Positions 18,524-27,376 of a DNA stretch of 64,000 nucleotides are shown piece by piece (position 1 is the first letter of the stretch; each line of letters starts with the position of its first letter). The translations under genes and the position numbers were made by a program. Under the pieces are notes generated by a model. It worked only from the letters and a program-made list of their open reading frames with translations. It had not been told where the DNA came from and ran no database searches. The stretch comes from Rhodopirellula baltica SH 1 (GTDB lineage: Bacteria; Planctomycetota; Planctomycetia; Pirellulales; Pirellulaceae): NCBI RefSeq assembly GCF_000196115.1, contig NC_005027.1, positions 5,080,001 to 5,144,000 on the forward strand, in the 5' to 3' direction.

Positions 18524-19138
18524 CGATTCTCTTCGTGTGCTTGGCGTTGGTGGGGAGCTTCCGCCAGCGAGTCCGGCTGGTCTGCAATTCCGATGACCAA
18601 TTTGCCAAGGGCGACATCGGGCAGAACATCTCTTTTCTTACATTCAAATCGATTGCAAAACGACCGCGATCGCAGCAAAACGATCGACTCACCAATCAAC
18701 TGTGTCGCCGCAAAAACGATTCACGTCGAAACATTATGCCTCCCAATGACGATGTTGGGCATGCGTGGTCATTTGGATGCGACCTTCTGTCCCGACCTCA
18801 AAGCAAACCCTTCGGCCTCGGAACGAACACGTCAAACGTATTGCTAAATCAAGCCGGCAGCCGCCAACTTCCTCGCCAAGGTGTTGGCGAACAACAAACC
18901 GTGACGTCCCGATGGAATCGCAGAACACAGGGTCAGAACTTCGCAGCACCCCCCTGTATCCATGCGTGCGCGTTCGAAGTGATTGGGCAAATCGACCGGG
19001 TAAATCGACCGGTAAAAAATTCAATTTATCTTGCACAAAAACTCATCGAACCCAGTTGAACGAGCTGGGTGCTTCGCGAAGAATGACTCGGTTGCGAAAT
19101 GCAACCTTCTCCTTCCCGACTTCTTTCGGAGCCAACCG
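18524..19138. other. Long intergenic region with a short tandem repeat and a hairpin
   Basis: About 615 bases without a convincing gene. Open frames here lack any recognisable domain and have atypical composition. Just before sulfatase 1, AAATCGACCGG occurs twice with a 13-base period (18989-18999 and 19002-19012), followed by an A/T-rich stretch that could hold the promoter. A 6-bp hairpin ACCCAG (19050-19055) / CTGGGT (19065-19070) lies in the probable leader. Confidence 0.4.
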
Positions 19139-20695
19139 ATGTCCGTTGTTTCAAGACTCGTGCTCATAGCGGCAGCTCTCCTGCCTGCTCTGTCGCTACA
19201 AGCCCAAGACAAACCCAACATTGTCGTCATTTGGGGTGACGACATCGGCGTGCACAACATCAGTGCCTACAACCATGGTGTGATGGGTTATAAGACGCCC
19301 AGCATCGACAGTCTCGCCAAAGAAGGCGCGATGTTCACCGATGCTTACGCTCAGCAAAGCTGCACCGCTGGACGAGCCTCGTTCATCCTCGGCCAGCATC
19401 CATTCCGCACCGGATTGCTGACCATCGGCATGCCAGGTAGCGAACACGGGATCCCTGACTGGACACCAACCATCGCCGACGTGTTGAAAGAACAAGGCTA
19501 CACGACCGGCCAATTCGGCAAGAACCACTTGGGCGACCGAGACAAACACTTGCCCACCAATCACGGGTTCGATGAATTCTTCGGCAACCTCTACCACCTC
19601 AATGCCGAAGAAGAACCTGAAACCTATTACTACCCCAAAGATCCTGAGTTCCGAAAGAAGTATGGACCTCGCGGGGTCATCCATTCGTTCGCCGATGGTC
19701 GCTTGGAAGACACGGGACCACTGACCAAGAAACGCATGGAAACGATCGATGAAGAAGTCCACACCAAAGCCATGGACTTCCTCGAACGAGCCACCAAATC
19801 AGAGAAGCCAGCGTTTCTTTGGTACAACTCGACCCGCATGCACGTGTGGACTCACCTGAAGAAAGAATCACAAGGCCGCACCGGCATCGGGCTGTATCCC
19901 GACGGAATGGTCGAGCACGACGACTATGTCGGCAAAGTGCTTCAGAAGATCAAAGATTTGGGCATCGAAGATAACACGATCGTGGTCTACAGCACTGACA
20001 ACGGCGCTGAAACGTTCAGTTGGCCCGATGGAGGCATCACCCCATTCCATGGTGAAAAGGGAACGACTTGGGAAGGCGGTTTCCGTGTCCCGTTGTTGGT
20101 TAAATGGCCTGGCGTGATCGAGCCTGGAACGGTCTACAACGACATCATTTCGCAAGAAGATTGGATGCCCACTTTCGCAGCCGCGGCGGGCGAGCCCGAC
20201 TTGGTCGAAAAGATGAAGAAAGGCTACAACGCCAACGGAAAAGAATTCAAAGTTCACCCGGACGGCTACAACTTCTTGCCCTATTTCAAAGGTGACGCCA
20301 AAGAAGGGCCCCGCAAAGAAATCTACTACTTCGGACAAGGCGGCGACCTGAACGCGGTTCGCGTCCAGAACTGGAAGATCCACTTCGCGACCGTCAACGG
20401 CAACATCGCCACCGGCACGCGAGAAATCCCGGGCTGGCCGTTGATCATCAACCTTCGCGCCGACCCTTACGAAAAAATGTGGAAAGAAGGCACGCTGGGT
20501 TACTTTCGCTGGTACGCCGACAACATGTGGACCTTCGTCCCCGTGCAGAACTACATTCAACAGTTCATGGCAACCATTCCGAAATACCCTTGGCAATCGG
20601 GATCCAGCCTGAACGCGGCTGGTATCAACTATCAAACCTTGAAAGCCCAAGAGTGGATCAAGAAACTCGAACAAGTTTCGCCACCACGGAATTAG
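19139..20695 (+). CDS. Secreted arylsulfatase-type sulfatase (CTAGR)
   Basis: Hydrolyses a sulfate ester after the active-site cysteine is converted to formylglycine. The ATG at 19139 is chosen because it begins a signal peptide (MSVVSRLVLIAAALLPALSLQA), giving 518 residues. The metal-binding GDD lies at 33-35 and the formylglycine motif CTAGR at 75-79 (the C-x-A-x-R version). GKNHLGD and STDNGAET provide later metal and sulfate ligands. Export suggests attack on extracellular or periplasmic sulfated polysaccharide. The formylglycine-generating enzyme must be encoded elsewhere. The ester specificity is unknown. Confidence 0.92.
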   Translation: MSVVSRLVLIAAALLPALSLQAQDKPNIVVIWGDDIGVHNISAYNHGVMGYKTPSIDSLAKEGAMFTDAYAQQSCTAGRASFILGQHPFRTGLLTIGMPGSEHGIPDWTPTIADVLKEQGYTTGQFGKNHLGDRDKHLPTNHGFDEFFGNLYHLNAEEEPETYYYPKDPEFRKKYGPRGVIHSFADGRLEDTGPLTKKRMETIDEEVHTKAMDFLERATKSEKPAFLWYNSTRMHVWTHLKKESQGRTGIGLYPDGMVEHDDYVGKVLQKIKDLGIEDNTIVVYSTDNGAETFSWPDGGITPFHGEKGTTWEGGFRVPLLVKWPGVIEPGTVYNDIISQEDWMPTFAAAAGEPDLVEKMKKGYNANGKEFKVHPDGYNFLPYFKGDAKEGPRKEIYYFGQGGDLNAVRVQNWKIHFATVNGNIATGTREIPGWPLIINLRADPYEKMWKEGTLGYFRWYADNMWTFVPVQNYIQQFMATIPKYPWQSGSSLNAAGINYQTLKAQEWIKKLEQVSPPRN

Positions 20696-20725
20696 GCAGG
20701 TACGCAGGTGTCATCGGGTATGTGG

Positions 20726-20782
20726 GCCGTTTGGCGTTCGCCACGGTTCCCACGCAAAACCGGGGCTAACGCCCAAACGGCT
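20726..20782. repeat. REP-like palindromic repeat related to the MITE core
   Basis: The sequence from 20758 to 20782 equals a 24-base piece of the mobile-element interior (37927-37950, and reversed at 18255-18278), apart from one inserted A. It faces a degenerate inverted partner (20726-20748, beginning GCCGTTTGGCG), so the whole can form a long imperfect hairpin. The mobile element's terminal repeats are absent. It is either an independent repeat family or an old, decayed relative. Confidence 0.6.
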
Positions 20783-20874
20783 CACAAGGTGAAACCCAAT
20801 CATCCCTGCTTAGGTCGGCTTTTGTTTGCCACGCTTGGCCCGAACCTATCCGCCGAGCCACGAAACTCTGCATC

Positions 20875-20911
20875 AACGGCCTCACCCCCATCTTTGGGCG
20901 AGGCCGTTTTT
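20875..20911 (+). terminator. Rho-independent terminator
   Basis: AACGGCCTC pairs with GAGGCCGTT, and CCC with GGG below it, across a short loop, followed by TTTTT ending at 20911. It lies between sulfatase 1 and the MoxR operon, so it probably ends the sulfatase transcript and insulates the operon. Confidence 0.75.
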
Positions 20912-20993
20912 CATGGAGTCCCCACCGCCATGTTGCGATGTGCAAACACGGCCACTACAAACAATCTTTCATCTTCTCCACTGGAACAATTGC

Positions 20994-21953
20994 ATGACGC
21001 CGCGGGAAACCATCCAGCAAATCTCCGACGCGATGAACGCGGCCGTGATTGGCCAGCAATCCGTGGTGGAACGAATCCTGGTCGCCTTGCTGGCCAAAGG
21101 CCATGTCCTTATGGAAGGCCTGCCCGGGACCGCTAAAACCCGCTCGGTTAAAACACTGTCGAATCTGGTCGACAGCCAATTCGGACGCATCCAGTTCACC
21201 CCCGATTTGCTGCCATCCGACGTCACGGGATCGGAAATCTATCGCGAACAAAACGGTACCTTTGAATTTCAAGAAGGCCCGATTTTCGGCAACTTGATCT
21301 TGGCCGACGAGATCAACCGAGCTCCCGCCAAAGTCCAATCGGCTCTCTTGGAGGCGATGGAAGAACGGCAGGTCACGGTCGCATCGCAAACACATAAACT
21401 GCCAGAACTATTCATGGTGCTGGCCACCCAAAACCCGATTGAGCAAGAAGGAACTTACCCACTGCCCGAAGCGCAGATGGATCGTTTCATGCTCTACGTG
21501 CGAGTGGATTATCCCGAAGACGCAGACGAAACATCGATCTTGAAATTGGTTCGAGGCGAAAAGACCGGCGCGACCTCTGCGGCGCACGAGACGGTCTCGC
21601 AGCAGTTGATCTTTGACGCACAAAAGGAAGTCGGTGCGATTCATGTCGCTGACTCCGCGGAAAAGTACATCGTCGATTTGGTCATGGCGACACGGCACCC
21701 GGATCGCTACGAAGGTGACTTGCCAAAATGGATTTGGCTTGGTGCCAGCCCTCGTGGAACGCTGGCACTCGACGCGGCGGCACGGGCGCATGCTTGGTTA
21801 GCTGGACAAGACTTCGTTTCCCCCGACAACATTCGTGCGATGGCACCGGTTTGTTTGGCTCACCGAGTTCACTTGACCTACGAAGCGGAAGCCGCCGGTG
21901 TGACTCGCACGCAAGTGATCGACGCGTTGCTGAAGCACGTGGTCCCTGTCTGA
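20994..21953 (+). CDS. MoxR-family AAA+ ATPase
   Basis: A 319-residue chaperone-like ATPase. The ATG at 20994 (MTPRETIQQ) is preferred to an upstream one because it gives the usual family length and falls after the terminator. Walker A is GLPGTAKT (42-49), Walker B LILADEINRAP (101-111), and sensor 1 is in VLATQNPIEQEGTYPLPEAQMDRF. MoxR proteins act with von Willebrand factor A (VWA) proteins in folding or metal-insertion tasks, and two VWA genes follow. It opens a seven-gene cluster (20994-27351) of the Bat (aerotolerance) type. No promoter could be assigned with confidence. Confidence 0.93.
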   Translation: MTPRETIQQISDAMNAAVIGQQSVVERILVALLAKGHVLMEGLPGTAKTRSVKTLSNLVDSQFGRIQFTPDLLPSDVTGSEIYREQNGTFEFQEGPIFGNLILADEINRAPAKVQSALLEAMEERQVTVASQTHKLPELFMVLATQNPIEQEGTYPLPEAQMDRFMLYVRVDYPEDADETSILKLVRGEKTGATSAAHETVSQQLIFDAQKEVGAIHVADSAEKYIVDLVMATRHPDRYEGDLPKWIWLGASPRGTLALDAAARAHAWLAGQDFVSPDNIRAMAPVCLAHRVHLTYEAEAAGVTRTQVIDALLKHVVPV

Positions 21954-21995
21954 TCGAGTTTGCTTTCGATTGCCCGCTTTGAACGAAGGCTGCCC

Positions 21996-22925
21996 ATGTC
22001 CGCCCGAGTCACCGTCACGTTTCAAGATCTGCTGCAATGCAAGGCAGATGCGCGCGGGTTCTCGCTACTTCCTCGTCAACCAGTCGGATCGCTGCTAGCC
22101 GGACGCCATGCGTCGCGGCTTCGTGGCCGCGGGCTGTCCTTTGAAGAACTTCGCCAATACCGACAGGGCGATGACATTCGTCAAATGGACTGGAAGGCAA
22201 CCGCTCGCCTGCGATCACCCCACATCCGAGTTTACAGCGAGGAACGCGAACGACCGGTATTGATGCTGATCGATCAACGCACGCCAATGTTCTTTGGAAG
22301 CCAACGAGCAATGAAATCCGTCGCGGCCGCCGAATTGGCCGCGATGGGTGCCTGGCGCTCACTTGCCAGCGGCGACCGGGTCGGCGGGTTGGTGTTCAAC
22401 GAAACCGAAATCGCGGAAGTCCGCCCGCACCGCAGCCAGACCCGAGTCCTGCACCTGCTGCATCAAATCGTTCGACTGAATCAAGAGCTGGCTGCACCAT
22501 CGCCCTCGCCAACGACACCATCCGCGGCAGCACCAATCACCTTGAATCAAGTTCTCGAAAACGCATCCCGAATCGCTCGGCATGATCACTTGGTAATATT
22601 GATCAGCGACCTCGATGGAGCGGACGAAGAAACCAGTCGCCTCGTGACTCGGATCGCCGCTCACAACGATGTGCTTGTCACGGCGGTCTACGACCCGCTT
22701 GGCATTCGATTGACCGGTGCCCCTGACATGTTGGCTAGCCACGGTGGACGAACCTGGGAAATCCCGGATCACAACTCCTTCCCGGAAGACTTCCAGGCAG
22801 CATTCGGGCAAGTCCTGTCGCACTGGCGAAGCGTTTTCCGTTCCCTGCAAATTCCATTGATGCCACTTTCCACGGCCACACCTGTCGCGGAGCAAATCCG
22901 GGTTCTCTTTGGGAACACCGCATGA
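21996..22925 (+). CDS. DUF58 domain protein
   Basis: A 309-residue protein starting at ATG 21996, after an unconvincing upstream extension. It shows the DUF58 signature GDDIRQMDWKATAR (G-D-D-x-R-x-x-D-W). The rest resembles a VWA-like fold: VLMLIDQRTPMFF takes the place of the MIDAS strand and LVILISDLDGA is a later strand. DUF58 proteins almost always sit next to MoxR and Bat genes and probably form part of the same complex. It lies 42 bases after MoxR, and its stop overlaps the next ATG. Confidence 0.9.
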   Translation: MSARVTVTFQDLLQCKADARGFSLLPRQPVGSLLAGRHASRLRGRGLSFEELRQYRQGDDIRQMDWKATARLRSPHIRVYSEERERPVLMLIDQRTPMFFGSQRAMKSVAAAELAAMGAWRSLASGDRVGGLVFNETEIAEVRPHRSQTRVLHLLHQIVRLNQELAAPSPSPTTPSAAAPITLNQVLENASRIARHDHLVILISDLDGADEETSRLVTRIAAHNDVLVTAVYDPLGIRLTGAPDMLASHGGRTWEIPDHNSFPEDFQAAFGQVLSHWRSVFRSLQIPLMPLSTATPVAEQIRVLFGNTA

Positions 22926-23431
22926 AGGCCAGCGACCCAACCAGCCTCGATCGGCTGAACGACATTGTCGTGCCCGCCCCCGTTCCCTGGTGGCCACTCG
23001 CGCCGGGATGGTATGTGCTGATCGCGGGATTGCTGGCGACCTGCGGCTGGTTGGCGTGGAAAAACTGGCGAAACTGGAAAGCGAACGCCTACCGCCGCGA
23101 AGCGATCCGCGAACTGGAATCCGCAAACACGGTCGGTGCAATCTCGGAACTGCTCCGCCGCACTGCCCTGGCAACCACCTCGCGATCGAAGCTAGCTGCG
23201 ATGACAGGCGACCGCTGGCCAGAATGGTTGTCGCAACAAATTCCAAACGAGTCCGCTGCATCGCTTTCGCCAACCGTTCACGAACAATTGGCAACCGCAG
23301 CCTATCGCGACACCCAGACAGAATCACTGGATGAACTAAGAGCGTTCGCCGCCACTTGGATCACTCAGCATCCATCCACTTCGCCAAATTCGGCGGATTC
23401 CAACACCACCAGCGAGGAACGATCATGCTGA
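22922..23431 (+). CDS. DUF4381 domain protein
   Basis: A 169-residue protein with an N-terminal APVPWWPLAPGWYVL and one transmembrane helix (about 31-47), then a helical cytoplasmic-type domain ending in a polar tail. This is the DUF4381 pattern found between DUF58 and VWA genes in MoxR/Bat operons. It overlaps DUF58 by 4 bases and the next gene by 7 bases. The role is unknown, but it is expected to be a membrane component of the same assembly. Confidence 0.85.
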   Translation: MKASDPTSLDRLNDIVVPAPVPWWPLAPGWYVLIAGLLATCGWLAWKNWRNWKANAYRREAIRELESANTVGAISELLRRTALATTSRSKLAAMTGDRWPEWLSQQIPNESAASLSPTVHEQLATAAYRDTQTESLDELRAFAATWITQHPSTSPNSADSNTTSEERSC

Positions 23432-24462
23432 CGTTTGCCTACGCTTGGTGTTTCTTCCTTCTGCCGCTGCCTTGGTTGGTGCGTCTGTTCTTGCCGCCCA
23501 AGCAACGCCACCAAGTCTCCGTCCAAGTTCCCTTCGGCGATCGCTTGCAACAAGTCCTAGGTGGCAAGCATTCAAACAGCACCCAGCCGCAAACGTGGCC
23601 TCGACGTGTGTTGTCGGTTGCCATTTGGGTTTGCGTGTTGACTGCGGTTGCGAGACCTCAATGGCTGGAACCTCCCATCACAAAAGAGATCCCAACACGT
23701 GACCTGTTGCTGCTCGTTGATTTGTCGGGCTCAATGGCACAAGAAGACTTCAAGAATGATGCTGGCAAAAAGGTTTCGCGACTGGATGCGGTCAAGGAAG
23801 TTCTCGACGGCTTCCTAGCGAAACGCAAAGGCGATCGAGTCGGCTTGGTCGTCTTCGGCGATGCCGCTTACCTGCAGGCTCCGTTCACAACCGACCTGCA
23901 GCTATCGCAGGAACTTCTCGGTGAATGCGAAGTCGGCATGGCTGGACCACGAACCGCGTTTGGTGACGCGATCGGACTGGGCGTCAACTTGTTCGACGAA
24001 GACACCGAGCGAGCCAAAACGATCATCGCATTGACCGACGGCAACGACACCAAAAGCAAAGTCCCTCCGGTCGAAGCCGCTCGCGTCGCAACTCAGCGAG
24101 ACATCAAGATCTACACCGTTGCCATTGGCGACCCAACGACCGTCGGCGAAGACAAGCTGGACGAACAAAGCCTCAAAGACGTCGCTTCGGAGACTGGCGG
24201 CAAGTACTTTTTCGCCGCGGACCGAGAGCACTTGGCGGGGATTTATGACGAGCTCGACAAAATCGAAACACAGACCATCCAAACCATCAGCCACCGCCCA
24301 CGCACCGACATCTACTACTGGCCGCTTCTGATCGCATTGCTGCTGTCCATGTTTGAAAAAGCCATTGCAACCTGGCGAGGCCGACGTCACACAACTCCCG
24401 CTGAACAAGACCGACGGATCCACGTCAATCCGATCACGGGCGAGATGGAGGTGGCGGCATGA
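23425..24462 (+). CDS. batA: BatA-like VWA-domain membrane protein
   Basis: A 345-residue protein starting at ATG 23425, overlapping the previous stop. An N-terminal helix and a second one near 62-78 precede a von Willebrand factor A domain. The metal-site motif is intact: DLSGSM (99-104), with a later LTDGND, and a C-terminal helix (about 300-318) anchors the protein. BatA/BatB-type proteins are implicated in aerotolerance and envelope stress in Bacteroides and Leptospira. Its neighbours are the ATPase MoxR and the sister VWA protein, which lacks the metal site. Confidence 0.88.
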   Translation: MLTFAYAWCFFLLPLPWLVRLFLPPKQRHQVSVQVPFGDRLQQVLGGKHSNSTQPQTWPRRVLSVAIWVCVLTAVARPQWLEPPITKEIPTRDLLLLVDLSGSMAQEDFKNDAGKKVSRLDAVKEVLDGFLAKRKGDRVGLVVFGDAAYLQAPFTTDLQLSQELLGECEVGMAGPRTAFGDAIGLGVNLFDEDTERAKTIIALTDGNDTKSKVPPVEAARVATQRDIKIYTVAIGDPTTVGEDKLDEQSLKDVASETGGKYFFAADREHLAGIYDELDKIETQTIQTISHRPRTDIYYWPLLIALLLSMFEKAIATWRGRRHTTPAEQDRRIHVNPITGEMEVAA

Positions 24463-25412
24463 TCGGTGCATGGAACGCATTTCATTTCATTCGGCCGGCG
24501 TATTTGCTGCTGATTCCGGTGGCCTTCGGTCTGGCTTGGATGTGGCATCGCAGTCGTGATCCTCTTCGAGGGTGGCGGAACCAAATCGACTCCGATCTGC
24601 TCGATGCTTTGGCTCACCACGATGGGCCACGATCCTCGCATTGGTGGCAACGATTCCCAGCGGTCGCATGGTTGTTGACTGGATGGACGGTGTGCGTCGT
24701 CGCGATCGCGGGTCCCACTTGGCAAGTGGAAGCCAATCCGTTTGCCCAGGACGCTCAACCATTGATCATTTTGATGAAAGCGGACGAGACCATGGCGTCG
24801 GCCGCGCTCACGACCACGCCGCTGGAACGGGCCACTCTCAAAATCGCCGACTTGGCCGAGGCACGCAAAGGCGATCCGCTGGGTTTGATCGCTTACTCCG
24901 GATCCGCTCACACCGTGTTGCCGCCCACCGAAGACACCACGGTCGTCGCGGACATGGCCGCTGAAATCAGCCCCGCCATCATGCCCGTCGCGGGCGATGC
25001 ACTTGACCAAGCGATCACCGAAGCGGGTCGTTTGATCAACCGCGAAGAAGGCGGTGCGACGTTGTTGATCATCGCGAATCAGGCCAGCGTCGATCCCAAA
25101 CAAGTCGCCGCGGCTCATCAAGCGATCGGCTCACCACCCATCGAGATATTGAGTCTGCTGCCGGAGGATTCTCAAGAGACCGCATCGCTTCAGGCCATCG
25201 CAAAAACGCTCGGCGGCACTCGGGTTCCACTGACCGTGGATGATCAAGACATCCAGTCAATCATCCAGTTCGCAGAACGACGTTCGACATCGGGCATCGC
25301 GGGACAAAGCGACCGCTGGCAAGAATCCGGTTACTGGCTATCACCGTTGCTCGCGGCCATAGTGGCATTGTCTTTTCGCCGCGAACGCACCGCCAACGAG
25401 GATGCCTCCTGA
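24459..25412 (+). CDS. batB: BatB-like VWA protein with a lost metal site
   Basis: A 317-residue protein with two N-terminal helices, a VWA-like domain and a C-terminal helix (about 290-308). Aligned with its neighbour, the DLSGSM metal site is replaced by KADETM (107-112): the metal aspartate is a lysine and both serines are changed. The later TDG becomes ANQ. It cannot bind a MIDAS ion in the usual way and is probably structural or a pseudo-VWA partner. It overlaps batA by 4 bases and the next gene by 1 base (TGATG). Confidence 0.82.
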   Translation: MIGAWNAFHFIRPAYLLLIPVAFGLAWMWHRSRDPLRGWRNQIDSDLLDALAHHDGPRSSHWWQRFPAVAWLLTGWTVCVVAIAGPTWQVEANPFAQDAQPLIILMKADETMASAALTTTPLERATLKIADLAEARKGDPLGLIAYSGSAHTVLPPTEDTTVVADMAAEISPAIMPVAGDALDQAITEAGRLINREEGGATLLIIANQASVDPKQVAAAHQAIGSPPIEILSLLPEDSQETASLQAIAKTLGGTRVPLTVDDQDIQSIIQFAERRSTSGIAGQSDRWQESGYWLSPLLAAIVALSFRRERTANEDAS

Positions 25413-26041
25413 TGAAAACTTGGCTCATTCTAGGCGTGATCGGTTGGTCGAGCTGGTGGTGGACTCCCGACCAACTTGGCCAGCGACAAATGAAGCAGGA
25501 ACGATACACCGATGCGGCCAACGCATTTGATGATCCGATGTGGCAGGGTGTCGCTTGGTACCGCGCCGGCGAATTCAAGTCCGCCGCACAATCCTTTTCA
25601 CGAGCGTCCGGTCCCGAGGCGAAATTCAATCTCGGCAACTGCTGGTTGATGTTGGGAAAGTACGACCAAGCGATTGCCAGCTATGAAGACGCAATGAAGC
25701 AACGCACGGATTGGACGGAAGCCCAACAGAACCTGGACCTCGCAAAGGCACGAAAAAAAGCGACCGAGTCCAAAGGTGGCGACGCCGGTGACCAACGTCT
25801 CGGGGCCGACGAGATTGTGTTTGACAAAGACAAGAAAAAGCAAAACGAGGGCCAGGACACGGACATCACCGCTGAACAAGCTGTCAACGATGCGTCGGTG
25901 CAAGCAGTTTGGCTGCGGCAGGTGCAAACCAAGCCCGCTGATTTCTTGAAATCAAAGTTCCGCTACCAAATGTCCAATCGCAACAAAGATGCGAAAGACG
26001 AACCAGCCGAAATTGAAGACAGCGAAGGAGAACCTCAGTGA
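25412..26041 (+). CDS. batC: BatC-like TPR protein
   Basis: A 209-residue protein with an N-terminal hydrophobic segment (about 1-18) that exports or anchors it. Two or three tetratricopeptide repeats follow (about 34-100, including AWYRAGEFKSAAQSF and CWLMLGKYDQAIASYEDAM), then a charged Lys/Asp/Glu-rich tail. TPR proteins of this kind lie between BatB and BatD in other Bat clusters and are thought to hold partner proteins together. The start overlaps the batB stop, and the stop overlaps the next GTG start. Confidence 0.85.
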   Translation: MKTWLILGVIGWSSWWWTPDQLGQRQMKQERYTDAANAFDDPMWQGVAWYRAGEFKSAAQSFSRASGPEAKFNLGNCWLMLGKYDQAIASYEDAMKQRTDWTEAQQNLDLAKARKKATESKGGDAGDQRLGADEIVFDKDKKKQNEGQDTDITAEQAVNDASVQAVWLRQVQTKPADFLKSKFRYQMSNRNKDAKDEPAEIEDSEGEPQ

Positions 26042-27351
26042 CTCTTCATTCGCAACATGCTTTTCGTGCAGCACCACTGCACGTTCTGTTGATCACCCTC
26101 GCATGGGCTCTTGCACTGGAAGTTGCTCCTGCCATTGCGGCTGACGAACCGCCAAAGCCGGTCACAATCGAAGTCCCCACACCCAAAGCCTGGGTGGGAC
26201 AACGTCTGCCGTTCTACGTCAAAGTTCGTGCGCCCGGATCGTTCGTGGGTGCGACTTCTTTTTCGCTGCCACAGATCCCCCGAACCGTGATCCTACAAGT
26301 CGGAACGCCCGTGGTTTCCTCCGAGGATGTCGGAGACGATTCCTGGTTCGTTCAAACTCACGAATTCGCGTTGTACTCGCAAACCTCCGGAACCGTCAAA
26401 ATTCCCGCGTTCGAAGTTCGCTACGCCAACCGAGATGGTTTCACTGGACCGGCCACGGACCACAAACAGCGGACCTCCGACGTGACCGTCGAGATTCAAC
26501 AACCTCCTGACTACGATCCCAACGTTTTTCTGGTCACCGCTGACAAAATCAACGTTCAAGAGACCTGGGATCCACCACCGGGTGAGGCCAAACAAGGTGA
26601 CGTGATTCACCGAACCATCACGCAAAAGGCCGACCAAGTCTCCGGGATGGTTCTCGCCCCGCCGCCGACGAACGCTCCCGACGGCATCCAGGTCTACGTC
26701 AAATCTCCGCAAGTCACTGACAAAACAGAGCGTGGTGAATTTCTGGGCGAACGAATCGACACGGTGACGTATCAATTCAAAGGTTCCGGAACACTCACCC
26801 TGCCCGCGATCCGGTATGTGTGGTGGAAGCCGGACGATGAATCCTACGGTTCACATACCTTGCCGGAGGCCACCTTCGATGTCGCTGCTGCTCCTCAGCC
26901 ACAACTCGCAACGGTGGAAGATCCCAACTGGCAACCGTTGGTATGGACGATCTCGACCTTCGGCGTGCTGGCCATTTTGGTCGCGACGCAATTCAACCGC
27001 ATCGCCTCCTGGTTGCGTTCGCTGAAGCTTCGCCTCAATCCGCCCGACCGAGTTGCGGCTCGGAAACTCGTCCGAGCGTGCCATGCAAACGATGCCCGCG
27101 CGGCTGAGACCGCTTGGAACCAGTGGCTCAACACACAACCCGAGAACGTTCGTCTCTCAAACGACTTGCGATCGTCGGTCTTGGATTTACATCGTCAACT
27201 CTACGGGCAAACTTCTGCAACCACTTCGTCGGCCATCTCCGCTTGGGGCGGCAAAGCCTTGAACGAGACCTTCAAACAACACATTCATCGGCCACCATCC
27301 GGTGATGTCATTGCCGACGAAAGTCTGCCGCCTTTAAACCCCATCACTTGA
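26038..27351 (+). CDS. batD: BatD-like envelope protein
   Basis: A 437-residue protein using a GTG start at 26038-26040 overlapping the batC stop (GTGA). It has a signal peptide (about 1-34), then beta-rich extracytoplasmic domains (RLPFYVKVRAPGSF, TLTLPAIRYVWWKPDD), a transmembrane helix (about 304-320) and a cytoplasmic tail. This layout matches BatD, the largest exported member of the aerotolerance cluster. As the last gene, it is followed by a convergent porin gene 25 bases away. Function in this organism is inferred from the family. Confidence 0.85.
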   Translation: MTLHSQHAFRAAPLHVLLITLAWALALEVAPAIAADEPPKPVTIEVPTPKAWVGQRLPFYVKVRAPGSFVGATSFSLPQIPRTVILQVGTPVVSSEDVGDDSWFVQTHEFALYSQTSGTVKIPAFEVRYANRDGFTGPATDHKQRTSDVTVEIQQPPDYDPNVFLVTADKINVQETWDPPPGEAKQGDVIHRTITQKADQVSGMVLAPPPTNAPDGIQVYVKSPQVTDKTERGEFLGERIDTVTYQFKGSGTLTLPAIRYVWWKPDDESYGSHTLPEATFDVAAAPQPQLATVEDPNWQPLVWTISTFGVLAILVATQFNRIASWLRSLKLRLNPPDRVAARKLVRACHANDARAAETAWNQWLNTQPENVRLSNDLRSSVLDLHRQLYGQTSATTSSAISAWGGKALNETFKQHIHRPPSGDVIADESLPPLNPIT

Positions 27352-27376
27352 TCGAAGCGAAACGGCTGCTTCATTC

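Noticed and set aside
19002-19012. Two-copy AAATCGACCGG repeat as a two-site operator.
   Set aside because: Two short direct copies alone are too little to name an operator; it is recorded only as part of the intergenic description.
18535-19059. A 174-codon frame in the long intergenic region, overlapped by several others.
   Set aside because: It has no domain, signal or coherent composition, and frames on both strands are similarly open.
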